This document shows positions 35,050 through 47,600 of a stretch of 64,000 bases of DNA, piece by piece; within the stretch, counting starts at the first letter, position 1; the number at the start of each line of letters is the position of its first letter. The notes below the pieces were generated by a model. That model was not told the origin of the DNA and made no database searches. It saw only the letters and a list, made by a program, of their open reading frames with translations. Location of the stretch: NCBI RefSeq assembly GCF_027579695.1, contig NC_083596.1:11800798-11864797 (forward strand). The letters are read 5' to 3'. This DNA comes from Neoarius graeffei (lineage: Eukaryota; Chordata; Actinopteri; Siluriformes; Ariidae). Both the position numbers and the translations under genes were made by a program.

Positions 35050-35503
35050 TGATCACAACATATGGATTTAATTAATATTGGTTAAAAAGGCAAATTCCTT
35101 GGTCTGTGTTGTTTTGCCTATCAACGTGGCATGTAACGCAAAACGACAGAATAACAGTTCAGAATATAATTTCAAATCGCATCAATATTGGCGCTGTAGT
35201 GGAAAAAGACACAGTCTAAGGCAGTTTTCTATTTACACTTAAAACAAATTTCTTATTATGAGACACACTTTAAAACTTAAAAGGCCCTGCTAGTTTGAGG
35301 TTGAATCCCCTGTCCCACATTGCTTTGCTCTTAGTGTCTAAAACCCCTTTGTTTTCATGGTCGAATCTTTCAGCCTTCCTTTTCTTGTACACAAAATCAA
35401 ACCGATTTGCTCAGTGGGCACTGACACTGAGGGTGTTTTGGAGCTTGGGAACCCATCAAGCCCAATCGACAAGTTCGAGTCACAGTTTCAACCTGCTGGA
35501 AGT

Positions 35504-35646
35504 TCAGTAGAAGCGTTTGCGTCGACTGTCACTCCAGTCGCTGTAAATCACGAGGCCCACAACGATAAGAAGGAAGAGGCCCAGCATGGAGAAGAGCACA
35601 GTGAAGAAGATAGCAATGTTGCTCATTCCCTCCTCGTCGTCATAGT
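35504..35646 (-). CDS. lman2l: lman2l last coding exon (membrane span, RKRFY tail)
   Basis: It encodes [14 protein letters not shown] through a hydrophobic span to [12 protein letters not shown] and TGA (35504-35506). The acceptor is CTCTCGCAG. Its first two bases complete an Asn codon. Confidence 0.95.
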
Positions 35647-38600
35647 CTGCGAGAGGAAGAAAAAGAAGTTTTGTTTGCAAAATTATGAACCAGGTAATCT
35701 GAAAAACAAATGTAGGGCTTCATTTTTCAGTGGAGTTTTCATAAAAAGGTAAAATGATGACTAAAACTGCACCATGCATTGTGTTAAATCTTCCACTAAT
35801 GCAGCTCAGCCACTGCAGCGAGTCAGCTCCCATAGACCCACAAGAACACTTCCTTGTTTTTAACAGTGCTATTTATTTTGTCCTATTTGAATAGCTAGAC
35901 TTATGTCTTCATTTATTTATGGATTTCTTTTGATTCACTTTCTTTCAAGTTATTAATATTAAAAAGTCTGAACTTCACAATCATTTTTATTACATCTCTA
36001 AGTGAAAAAAAAATTTCTACTCAAACTTAACGTAATATGTATATAAAAACTGCATACCACTGATTTGGTTTGGAGTGTCTGAGTCAAATTACACATTTAC
36101 ATAAACTCAAGAGCTTTCCTAGAAAGGAACGTATTTCCAAACTGGATTTTTATAAATACCTGACTTCTTATGTAAACACTCGTGAAAAATTTACAAATAT
36201 TTATTTGTAAAACAAACAGTTATTCCACGAAATCGAGTCGTACATGAGCTGATGGCTATAAGCCATGCATGACGAGATTGAGCGGAATAACTCTATTCTA
36301 TCCACATTCACTGGATTTTGAGAAACAGCTTTTTTTTTTTGCAAATTCGATAAATAAAAACTTTATACAAAACGTCTGATAAAATAATTTCTGCTTAGAA
36401 TGTAAGCAAACCAGCGAAATGACAGGAGCAATTTGTAAAAAATGCTATAATAATTTTTGAAAAATAAAAAAAAGATATGTTCTTACCATCAAATATTTTA
36501 TTCCATATTTTGTTGCTTTTTTTGTATTTTTGGGGGTTTTGTTTTCGAGTACAGTTTTTATTTTGTCCTTGATTGGTTCAGCAACACGCGCCGCCATTTT
36601 CTTCTTCTTTATGGTTTTTTTTTTGGTGGTTGACAAACCAATTAAAATGTGCATTATCGCCACCGACTGGGCTGGAGTGTGGAACAGGAGATATTGGGGG
36701 AAAACCATATTCTTTTATCCATTTCTGTTTCTTTTAAATACTTGATAAAGTGATATATCTGACTTGGTGCACACCATCATTTTGTTTGTTTTTTCCCCCC
36801 CTACTCACAGTATATGAGCTGATATCCTAGTAGTAGAGTAGCCAATCAATCAGAGTGTGCGATTGCTCATATCCAGTGACTGTGGATAGCAGGCTTGTAG
36901 TACTCGAGTCCGGCTCGTGCCCGAATTTTAAGGACTCGTGCATTAACTGCATTAGGACTCGGAAAATGGAGACGAGGACTCGGATTTTTTTCTTTATTTT
37001 TTGTAATATGCCATAATAATTTGGCATAAGATATTTATATCTAGGGGCAGCACGGTGGTGTAGTGGTTAGCGCTGTCGCCTCACAGCAAGAAGGTCTGGG
37101 TTCGAGCCCCGTGGCCAGCGAGGGCCTTTCTGTGCGGAGTTTGCATGTTCTCCCCGTGCCCGCGTGGGTTTCCTCCGGGTGCTCCGGTTTCCCCCACAGT
37201 CCAAAGACATGCAGGTTTGGTTAACTGGTGACTCTAAATTGAGCGTAGGTGTGAATGTGAATGGTTGTCTGTGTCTATGTGTCAGCCCTGTGATGACCTG
37301 GCGACTTGTCCAGGGTGTACCCCGCCTTTCGCCCGTAGTCAGCTGGGATAGGCTCCAGCTTGCCTGCGACCCTGTAGAACAGGATAAAGCGGCTAGAGAT
37401 AATGAGTGAGATATTTATATCTACATTAATTTTATACTAATTTCATGTAAGAGTATCACACCTGTGCGCCTTGGCACATGCATCAGATAGACTCTCGGGC
37501 ATGCTCCGGACAGCACGCGTGCCAAGCGGACTCTCACGCACGCGCCGTAAACGACTCACACCTGCACAGGATTAAGGTGCAATCAGTGCGCCAATATAAA
37601 AAAAAAAAACTGTGAAAACACACTTACTTTGCGAAGTATTGAGTTGTGTCGCTGGCACATTACCAAGCCTTATTTCCTTGTTTGGTTTCCTGATTTCCTG
37701 TTTCTTGTCTTTGATTTCGCCGAGTCTACAGTAGCCTGCTTGTGCCTCGCTCAACCTATTGCCTGTTTCACTGTTTTACAATTTTGCCTGCTGTTCTGGA
37801 TTGTTTACCTGTCTTCACTTGTGTTAATAAACACAATTTCTGCACTTACATCCGTCTCCCAACCGTCTCTGACAGAACACACTCCCGACAAAGAGAAGCA
37901 CAGTCACCTGTTCATACGTCATGTTCAAGAACAAACTATCATTATTGGGGCTAAAACAGCCACCGTCAAATAGTGCGGTTGGACTGCTGGACTCGGACTC
38001 GACTCAATTTTTTTTTTAATGACTTGGATTTGAACACTAGGGACTCGAGACTGGACTCAGACTCGAGGTTTAGTGACTCGATTACAAGACTGGTAGATAG
38101 AATATTTGTTCATATCCAGCTGCCTTATGAGCTACTTCTGAGAAGTATGATTAACATCATCTGCTCAATTATTGTCAGGCTGTTCTTAGGACAAATCCAA
38201 TTCTGCCTTACTCCTGATTAGCTCCATATTGTCCACACTTGGAACTGTGACCTCTTCACCATCGTCTTCCTCTAGTTTACTCCGGAGTACTGTCAGCTGG
38301 TACAGCTTCAGAGAAATGAGATCATGGTTGTCTAAAAAAAAAAACCACAAGATGCTGTATTTATGTCTCACAACATATCCTTTTTAATACTTGGACGCAA
38401 ATCCTTAACAGTCAACGACCACCTGAGTCTGGAACCCATGAGCATCACCAAAAGCCAAATGCTGAGTGTCCTCCCTTGAGATGCTTTGCCGGGTCTTTAC
38501 TGCAGCCACCTTCAGTTACTGCTTGCTCGTGATTCTTTCTGCCTTCGATTTTGTCATCAGTAATTGAAAAGCATGCTCAATTGAGTTGACTGACTCAACC

Positions 38601-41600
38601 ATTTAAGATTTAACAATTTCTTTGCCTCTTGGGTTGTTTTTGTGCTAGGTTTTGGGCAGTGGAGAACCGTGACTATTAGAGCTGGGACTTGAGCTCAGCC
38701 AAAACATAGCCAGACACCAAAAAAGCAACAGGGCAAAGGATTTTTCAAGGGATTAGTGGCAGCCTGCCAGGTCGCTCCGTTGTGTGTCGTTGTCGATGTT
38801 GATTTTAAAAGTAATATTACATCGGGAAATGAATACTTAAAGGTGGAGTATGAGATTTTTTTCAGGAGTATTTTTTACCATATTGCTTGAAAAGCTCCTC
38901 ACACCCATGTTGCAAGCAGTACAATAGAAGGTTTGACCCAAAAACAAAATATTTTAATCCAGTCTACAGTGTAAAATAAAGGAAAAACGCCATCCAATCA
39001 TATCGAGGTACCACCTCAAAATGATTGGATACTGACACGTCAATCAGACTGAAGCCCGCGAGCGGCCCGTCCCTTCTGTGTGTGTGAGAGCGCGAGCAGA
39101 GTGTCACACAGAGCGCAGGATTTTGTCAGTGTACTCCCTCCAAACAATGGGGATTTACACGAAAACGGAAGGAGATATTCACAAAATTCTTTCACACTGA
39201 GTGCCACAAGGATCTCCTGAACACACTGATGTAATTTCTTGTCTGTAGTCTAAAAAATGAGGTCACTAGAGCGAGTTAAAAATGAGTGACTTTTCTGCTA
39301 AGTTTATAATGGCAGTCTATGTGGCTGTGCGGCTGTGCTCTCCTCACTTTCAGGCTTCTCATTCAAAAACTGTAAATCCTATCGTGAAGGTAGACACATT
39401 GTGCGAATCAGGACAAGTGTGGCTACTACTTTTGAGAAAATTATGTGTGTGGAGTGAAAATTGGGGCTGAAAACACAGTTTAAATGAGAAAGTTTAAGCT
39501 ATTTTTCCAAGCTCTCTACACTCTGCTCCACTGGTGTGTAACGCAATAGACACCCATTATAAAGGCTGATTTTCTCAGGCTTTATAAGGGGGAGGAGGGG
39601 TGGATACGCGGGGGGTGGGAGCATGGCGAGGGCGGGCGTGTTTCTTTTCAAAATATGGCTTGCAGGAACCATTATTCCAAAATCTCATACCCCACCTTTA
39701 AGTCTGCATGAAAAATACTGTAGCGAGCATGCAGCGTGGAAGAAGAGTCTGGAGACAGAAATCTTAGTTTCTCGGTCATTAGTCTGTGCTACTTGCTCTC
39801 GATAGATAGCACTGGCTTGACTGCTTTATTAGCATTCGCTAACACTACTGATGAACGCTACACCGGCTGGAAGGTGACTTCACTGCTGCGCTGACAGCGC
39901 CGACTCACAGTTAAGCTCGTGTTGGCCTTCGAGTAGGCCTAGGGTGATACATTTTTGGCCCCTCCCACTATAAATCAAAATCTGATTGGTTAATTCATCT
40001 GTCACTTCCTACATAAACATACACTGTCATGGCCTTCTGTCCCAGCAATGAACCCCTAACCAATGAGTGAGCCAGCTCTAAACTCTTCTCAGCCTAGAGA
40101 CACCAAACAAACAGAAAAATCTCACTGGATAACTCGTATTTAATGTTTTCAGGACAGTAATTTCTGTCCTTTCATTTCTGAAGCAAATTTGATAGAAAAT
40201 GAGGCCAAATTAGAAGAGAATAATTATCATGAATTTCTGAAAGAATGAAATAAATTAAATATATCATTTGAAATGCTGATATGTTTGGGCCTTCTCTGAA
40301 CGCCTTGACGGTTCCCCTCTAGTTTTGGGCCATTATCCATCTGTATTGTGAAGCGCCATCCTATCAGTTTTGCAGCATTTGACTGAATCTGAGCAGAAAG
40401 TATAGCTCTGTATACTTCAGAATGCTTCCTGCTATTTCTATCAGCAGTCATATCATCAATAAAAACACCAGTGATCCAGTTCCATTGCAGCCATACATGC
40501 CCATGTCTACGCAATCATGTGTGTGCGCGCGTTTCACATTCTTTCATTGCTGTGACGGAATTGCAACACTGTGGCATGGATTGCTTTTAAACATGGATCA
40601 CATTCATTTCTGACACATTCTTATAAAGTAATCTCCTCCTACTTAAAAGATTAAGCAATTACATAGCAAGATAAAGAAGGTTTTGCTTTTCATTGTGGTA
40701 TGTTTTCTACATACAGCTAATAAAAAAGTAACAGTTTATGCATTACATTTCACCAGTGTGATTTTATACCATGTGTATTCTTAGAGTACGAGTTGCTACA
40801 GTGCCTATTTGATATCACGAGCGAATATTTTACCCGAGAGTTCTCCGGTGATGGCCGAGGCGCCGAAGTAGTAGCCCTGAGGTAGCCGCACACCCGGGAT
40901 GTCCAAGCAGTCGCTCCATTCATGTTGCCCGTTGACATCAACCATGACCTGTACAGAAACAGTAGCAGCCGAAGTTATTTAACAATCCACACACTCAAAA
41001 TACTGCAACGTGAACAGATACGATTATGTTCTCTGGGACACGCTTCTCCTGCACTTCTCACCGTGAGTCTGCGCCGGACGTATCTGATGAAGATGAACGT
41101 GTCGTGCTTGAGGTTGCGCACCATGGCATTGCAGCCGCCCAGCTCCGTGGGTCTGCCGTCACGCTCGTGATCGTAGCTGATCGTGCCGTTCCCCACCATC
41201 GCTAATATGTATGGGAAGAGCCTCTGTAACGCACAACAGTAAGAGTTACAGTTAGGTCCATAAATATTTGGACAGACAACATTTTTCTAATTTTGGTTCT
41301 GTACATTACCACAATGAATTTTGAACAAAACAATTCAGATGCAGTTGAAGTTCAGACTTTCAGCTTCAATTCAGTGGGTTGAACAAAATGATTGCATAAA
41401 AATGTGAGGAACTAAAGCATTTTTTAAACACAATCCCTTCATTTCAGGGGCTCAAAAGTAATTGGACAAATTAAATAACTGTAAATAAAATGCTCATTTC
41501 TAATACTTGGTTGAAAACCCTTTGTTGGCAATGACTGCCTGAAGTCTTGAACTCATGGACATCACCAGACGCTGTGTTTCCTCCTTTTTAATGCTCTGCC

Positions 41601-44600
41601 AGGCCTTTACTGCAGCGGTCTTCAGTTGCTGTTTGTTTGTGGGCCTTTCTGTCTGAAGTTTAGTCTTTAACAAGTGAAATGCATGCTCAATTGGGTTGAG
41701 ATCAGGTGACTGACTTGGCCATTCAAGAATATTCCACTTCTTTGCTTTAATAAACTCCTGGGTTGCTTTGGCTTTATATTTTGGGTCATTGTCCATCTGT
41801 ATTATGAAACGCCGACCAATCAGTTTGGCTGGATTTGAGCACGCAGTATGTCTCTGAATACCTCAGAATTCATCCGGCTGCTTCTGTCCTGTGCCACATC
41901 ATCAATAAACACTAGTGACCCAGTGCCACTGGCAGCCATGCATGCCCAAGCCATCACACTGCCTCCGCCGTGTTTTACAGATGATGTGGTATGCTTTGGA
42001 TCATGAGCTGTACCACGCCTTTGCCATACTTTTTTCTTTCCATTATTCTGGTAGAGGTTGATCTTGGTTTCATCTGTCCAAAGAATGTTCTTCCAGAACT
42101 GTGCTGGCTTTTTTAGCAAAGTCCAATCTAGCCTTTTTATTCTTGAGGCTTATGAGTGGCTTGCACCGTGCAGTGAACCCTCTGTATTTACTTTCATGCA
42201 GTCTTCTCTTTATGGTAGATTTGGATATTGATACGCCTACTTCCTGGAGAGTGTTGTTCACTTGGTTGGCTGTTGTGAAGGGGTTTCTCTTCACCATGGA
42301 AATTATTCTGCAATCATCCACCACTGTTGTCTTCTGTGGGCGTCCAGGTCTTTTTGCATTGATGAGTTCACCAGTGCTTTCTTTCTTTCTCAGGATGTAC
42401 CAAACTGTAGATTTTGCCACTCCTAATATTGTAGCAATTTCTCGGATGGGTTTTTTCTGTTTTCGCGGCTTAAGGATGGCTTGTTTCACCTGCATGGAGA
42501 GCTCCTTTGACCGCATGTTTTCTTCACAGCAAAATCTTCCAAATGCAAGCACCACACCTCAAATCAATTCCAGGCCTTTTATCTGCTTAATTGAGAATGA
42601 CATAACGAAGGAATTGCCCACACCTGCCCATGAAATAACCTTTGAGTCAATTGTCCAATTACTTTTGGTCCCTTTAAAAACAGGGTGGCACATGTTAAGG
42701 AGCTGAAACTCCTAAACCCTTCATCCAATTTTAATGTGGATACCCTCAAATGAAAGCTGAAAGTCTGGACTTTATGTTCATGTCCATTATATAACTATAA
42801 CTTGAATATGTTTCAGTAAACAGGTAAAAAGACAAAATTTGTGTCAGTATCCAAATATATATGGACCTAACTGTATGCGTCAACACACAATTCTTTATGC
42901 AGTAGCTTTCTGAGATGTCAAGTATACATTGATCAACCATAACATGATGACCACTGACAGATGAAACGAATGACATTGATTATCTCATTACAGTGGCACC
43001 TGTTAAGGGGTGGGATATATTAGGCAGCAAGATAACAGTCAGTTCTTGAAGTTGATGTGTTGGAAGCAGGAAAAATGGGCAAGTGTAAGGAGCAACTTTG
43101 ACAAGGGCCAAATTGTGATAGTAGATGACTAGGTCTGAGCATCTCCAAAATGATACATCTTGTGGGGTGTTCCCGGTATGCAGTGGTTAGTACCTACCAA
43201 AAGTGGTCCAAGGAAGAACAGCAACTGGTGAACTGGCGACAGGTTCATGGATGTTGAAGGCTCTTTGTTTTGCATGGAGCACAAAGGCTAGCCCATATGG
43301 TCCAGTCCTACAGAAGAGCTACTGTAGCACAAACTGCTGAAAAAGTTAATGGTGGCTAAAACAGAAAGGTGTCAACTTCCATCAAGTAAGCAACATTGAA
43401 GTGCTCCAGAGAACCAGTCAAAAGCCAATCTGAATTCACCTGGCAGTGAGACGTTTGAGATGGTATGGGCATGTTGTCCGCATGGACAACTCACGCCTAC
43501 CAAAGTATCTATTAAAGTGGATGCCATGGCATGCTCAAAGCAAAGTGATGGCTACAGACAAGAGAGCTTGGAGGGCCATGCTGCAGAATGTGACCAGTTT
43601 AGATGGTGGGCAGCCATATCTAAGATGATATATGCTACTGTAACTCCTCTGTGGGATCAGACCATATGGGCTAGCCTTCGTGCCCCATGTGAATCAATGA
43701 GCCTCTGACACCCATGACCCCGTCGCCGGTTCACCGGTTGTCCTTCGGATCCTTGGACCACTTTTGGTAGGTACTAACCACTGCATACTGGGAACACCCT
43801 ACAAGATGTGCCATTTTGGAGACCCAGTCATCAAGCCATCACAATTTGGCCCTTGTCAAAGTCACTCAGATCCTTACGCTTGCCCATTTTTCCTGCTTCC
43901 AACACATCAACTTCAAGAACTGACTGTTCTCTTGCTGCCTCATATATCCCACCCCTTGACAGGCGCCATTGTAATGGAGATAATCAATGTTATTCATTTC
44001 ACCTGCCAGTGGTTTTAATTTTATGGCTGATTGGTGTAGATCTGAAATGACTATTTGAAGGAGTTAAGTTTAACATTTCTATAGAAATAAACCTTCCATG
44101 AGTTTATACCCAGGAGCCTGCTATACAAGGAAACTGCAATGGTAATGCAATGGACACTGCTCCTTTTTTTTAAAGCTAGAAACCCATTCGTGTAAGGAAT
44201 GAAACACTTCAAGGCATGAAAAGGCGGTGCCATGATGTGACCTGACACGGACAGGAGTTATGGTTACTACTTCAAAGACTCATAAGGTAATACTTTTTAT
44301 CAGGTTATCGCTGCATTCTATAGTTAGTTCCTGTTATTACATATTTAACAGCTATAGATTAACAGTCATTCCCTCACCAGCCTGTCTTTTTTCTCTTTAA
44401 GTTAACAAGACACGTTATTGACAAACACAAAGACTTTTCTGTCAGAAAACTAAAGTTACAGATTTATTTCTGACTGTTACAAAGCACTGACACTGGAGAC
44501 TCCTTCAAAAATGCAAAACAAGTACTGTATCTCTTCACAGAAAATGCCACCATTTCACAGCATCCCTGTGAAAGAGCTGTTACTATCATCTTGTAATTTA

Positions 44601-47600
44601 TTCTATCCACATTCACTGGATATCAGCAATCATGCGCTCTGATTGGCTACTCTACTACTAGGCTATTAACTTATATACCGTGAGAAGAGAAAAACAAAAT
44701 GGCGGAGCGTGTTGCTGAACTAACCGAGGATGAAATAAAAACTCTACTCGAAAACAAACCCCCCCCCAAAAAAAGCAACAAAATATGGAATGAAAGTATT
44801 TGATGGCAAGGACGCATCTTTAATTATTACCTTGCCTGCTACGGAGTAAGCAGGGCGAAGTATTGTTTTCGGTCAGGTTTCTTTGTTTTTTTTTGTTAGC
44901 AACATTACGGGAAAATAGCTAGACCAATCTTCATGAAACTTTCAAACAGAACCTCCAACATTTTGAGGATCATCTGGTCAAGGTCACCAAAAAGGTACAA
45001 AAAAAAAAACAAAAAAAAACCCTGAGCTCAGACTGCAGGAGCGCTGCCTCGGAAAGACTCCTCCCACAAACACGCTGATGGGATCACTATCTGCCTCATT
45101 TGCATACACTGTGCTGTCATTGGATGGTTTCTTGGGTCGTTTACATATGCAAAGGAAGGGGTTTTGGCCACACCCATTTTTAAACCCCATTGATAAAAAC
45201 TTTGATTGATTGCTCTGTTGATTTATTATTATTACCTCGCCCACTATGGACTTGACTAAAGAAATCGCTTTCAGACATGTTTATACTTATTACAAAGGGA
45301 GAGTGCGTTCCACTGAGCTCTAGCGCCGGGCCATTTCCGGGAAATAAGAGTTTGGGTCGTGGCGACAGCGTGTGTGTGTCAGCCCCGGTTCGGAGGTTCA
45401 GTTCGGTTTCAAAAATGGTAAGAGTAGAATAATATAAAGTACAGACACTTGGTATGTTTTACTTCTGTGATTTTTAAATTGTTCATTTTTGGGTTATGCT
45501 TAATTTTCGTGGCTACTGCCTCATAGAGTAAATATATATATATGCTATATTTACTGTATGGACATGGGATCAGAAAACAATTTTATTTATAAGCAGTAGC
45601 CACATGGACCCATAGGGTACCTATTTTTTTTTCGCAATATCTTCCTTCATATTCATCATAAGTGCTACCGGGCGAGGTTTGTTTTGCCGGGCAACACTTG
45701 TTTTTCAAGAATTCTTCTTCTTATATAATTTTTCACAAATTGCTACTGTCATTTCGCCAGGTTATTTACATTCTTCATCTTTAACATTAAAATTTGTTTA
45801 AAAGTTTTTATTTCTCAAATTTGCAAAAAATCAAAATCCTCTGTTTCTCTAAATCCAGTGAATGTGGATAGAATAAAACAGTTATTCCACTCAATCTCGT
45901 CATACATGGCTTATAGCTAACTCGGTGCTACGCGCCTCATCAGCTATCAGCTCATGTACGACTCGATTTCATGGAATAACTGTTAAATAGTACTATACTA
46001 TTTAAACGGTATACTGTATGTAAACCTGTGATTTGCATTACAGTTGGAACTATTGTCAGAGCTGGCGTTAGAGAAACATTAGTTTAGTATTAGTATTCTT
46101 TCAGCAGTAATATTATAATAGCACAATAACTATACATAAGGAATTTATATCACTGTAATAATGCAATTAGATTCAATTCTTGTGAAAGAACGAATACATT
46201 TTAATAACATTGGCTGGCATTGAGTGGTATATCAGATATATTCCATTCAGCTAGCATGATATTGAACGGGTCGAAGAATAGCTGAATAGAATATATATCT
46301 GATATACCACGAACAAAGCCAGCCAATATGGCGCCGGCGACGAACAAAGAAACACTTCTGCATGTGTGCAGCAGAACACTCCCTCATTGAATATTCGCAT
46401 CAGCTCCGACGTGTGACGTCATGTTGTCTTGACAACCACGCAATATCGTAAACCATATTCAACGCTCATTCTCCATTGGGTAGAGTGACAATTATTTTAA
46501 CCAGGTTTGTCCCATTGAGATCACGATCTCTTTTACAAGGGAGACCTGGCCAAGAATGGCAGTACATGAAGTTCTATCACATCGTCACAACAAAACATCA
46601 TCACATCGTCACATCAACACAAACAAAAAACAATTACATCATCACATCAAAAACAGACAAAACCTGAAGTTCAAAATCAAAACTAGTAAATTTATTAAAG
46701 CCGCAAGCGGCCTCGACGGGCCCTCGCGCCAGCGGCCAAGGGGGGCGGGGGCATGCGTCCCCGCGAAATACCGTAAAGAGTTTGCTTGCCAAGTTTGACA
46801 AATCAGAAGCTGCAATATCAATTTTGCCATAACCAGCACCCCCAGGGGCAAAAGTGCACAAAATTTGGCGTATATGTCAGGTGAGCTATGAAGAGTTTGC
46901 GTATCAAGTTTGATGACAATTGAGTAAATAGAAGATGAGATATAGATTTTTGAAGAATAAATTTTTTGGTTTTTCACATGTCAGTAGGTGGCGCTATGCT
47001 GTACATGAGCGATTATGAGTTGGAAAAATAAGTGTCTACAACAGCAACATACTATCACAAGGAAGTGGTGTGAAGGAAAAGCATTATGGAATTATTTACC
47101 AAAAACCCGTTTTGGAGCAACGGCGTCGGCCAAAAACAGCGCCCCCCATGGACGAAAATTCCCAAAATGTGGTATACATGACATGGGAGGTAGGAAGAGG
47201 GTGGCCGTGAAGTTTGACCAAATGTGAGGAAAGATTGGAATTTTTGCCCAAAAATAGCGCCCCCAGTGGCGAAATAGCACAGAAATTGGGTAACATGTCA
47301 GAAGCCCAATGAGTGATTTGCATGTGAAGTATGAGCAGTTTTGAGCAATCAGAAGATTTGTTATGAATTTTTAAGCATGTAAAATTTTGCATCGGAAATT
47401 GATAGACGTATAACTTCTGAACGGTTTATTCTACGTGAAACGTATTTAGTAACTTTTGTCAGCCATGTCTGTAGATGATGTGTATCAATTTTGGTGACAT
47501 TCCTATGAACGGTCTAGGAGGAGTTGCGCCGTCTTCGTGGCCATGCATTTCGCACAAAAGTGAAATAACCTCACTTCCTGTTGGGCGTGGCTAATGCATT

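Noticed and set aside
35357-35752. 131-codon plus-strand frame near 35500
   Set aside because: It is antisense to the last lman2l exon, whose minus-strand product is certain.
45240-45425. GC-richer stretch with an ATG context that looked like a first exon and promoter
   Set aside because: It lies inside an insertion in a repeat family P copy, and no downstream exon or conserved peptide could be found.
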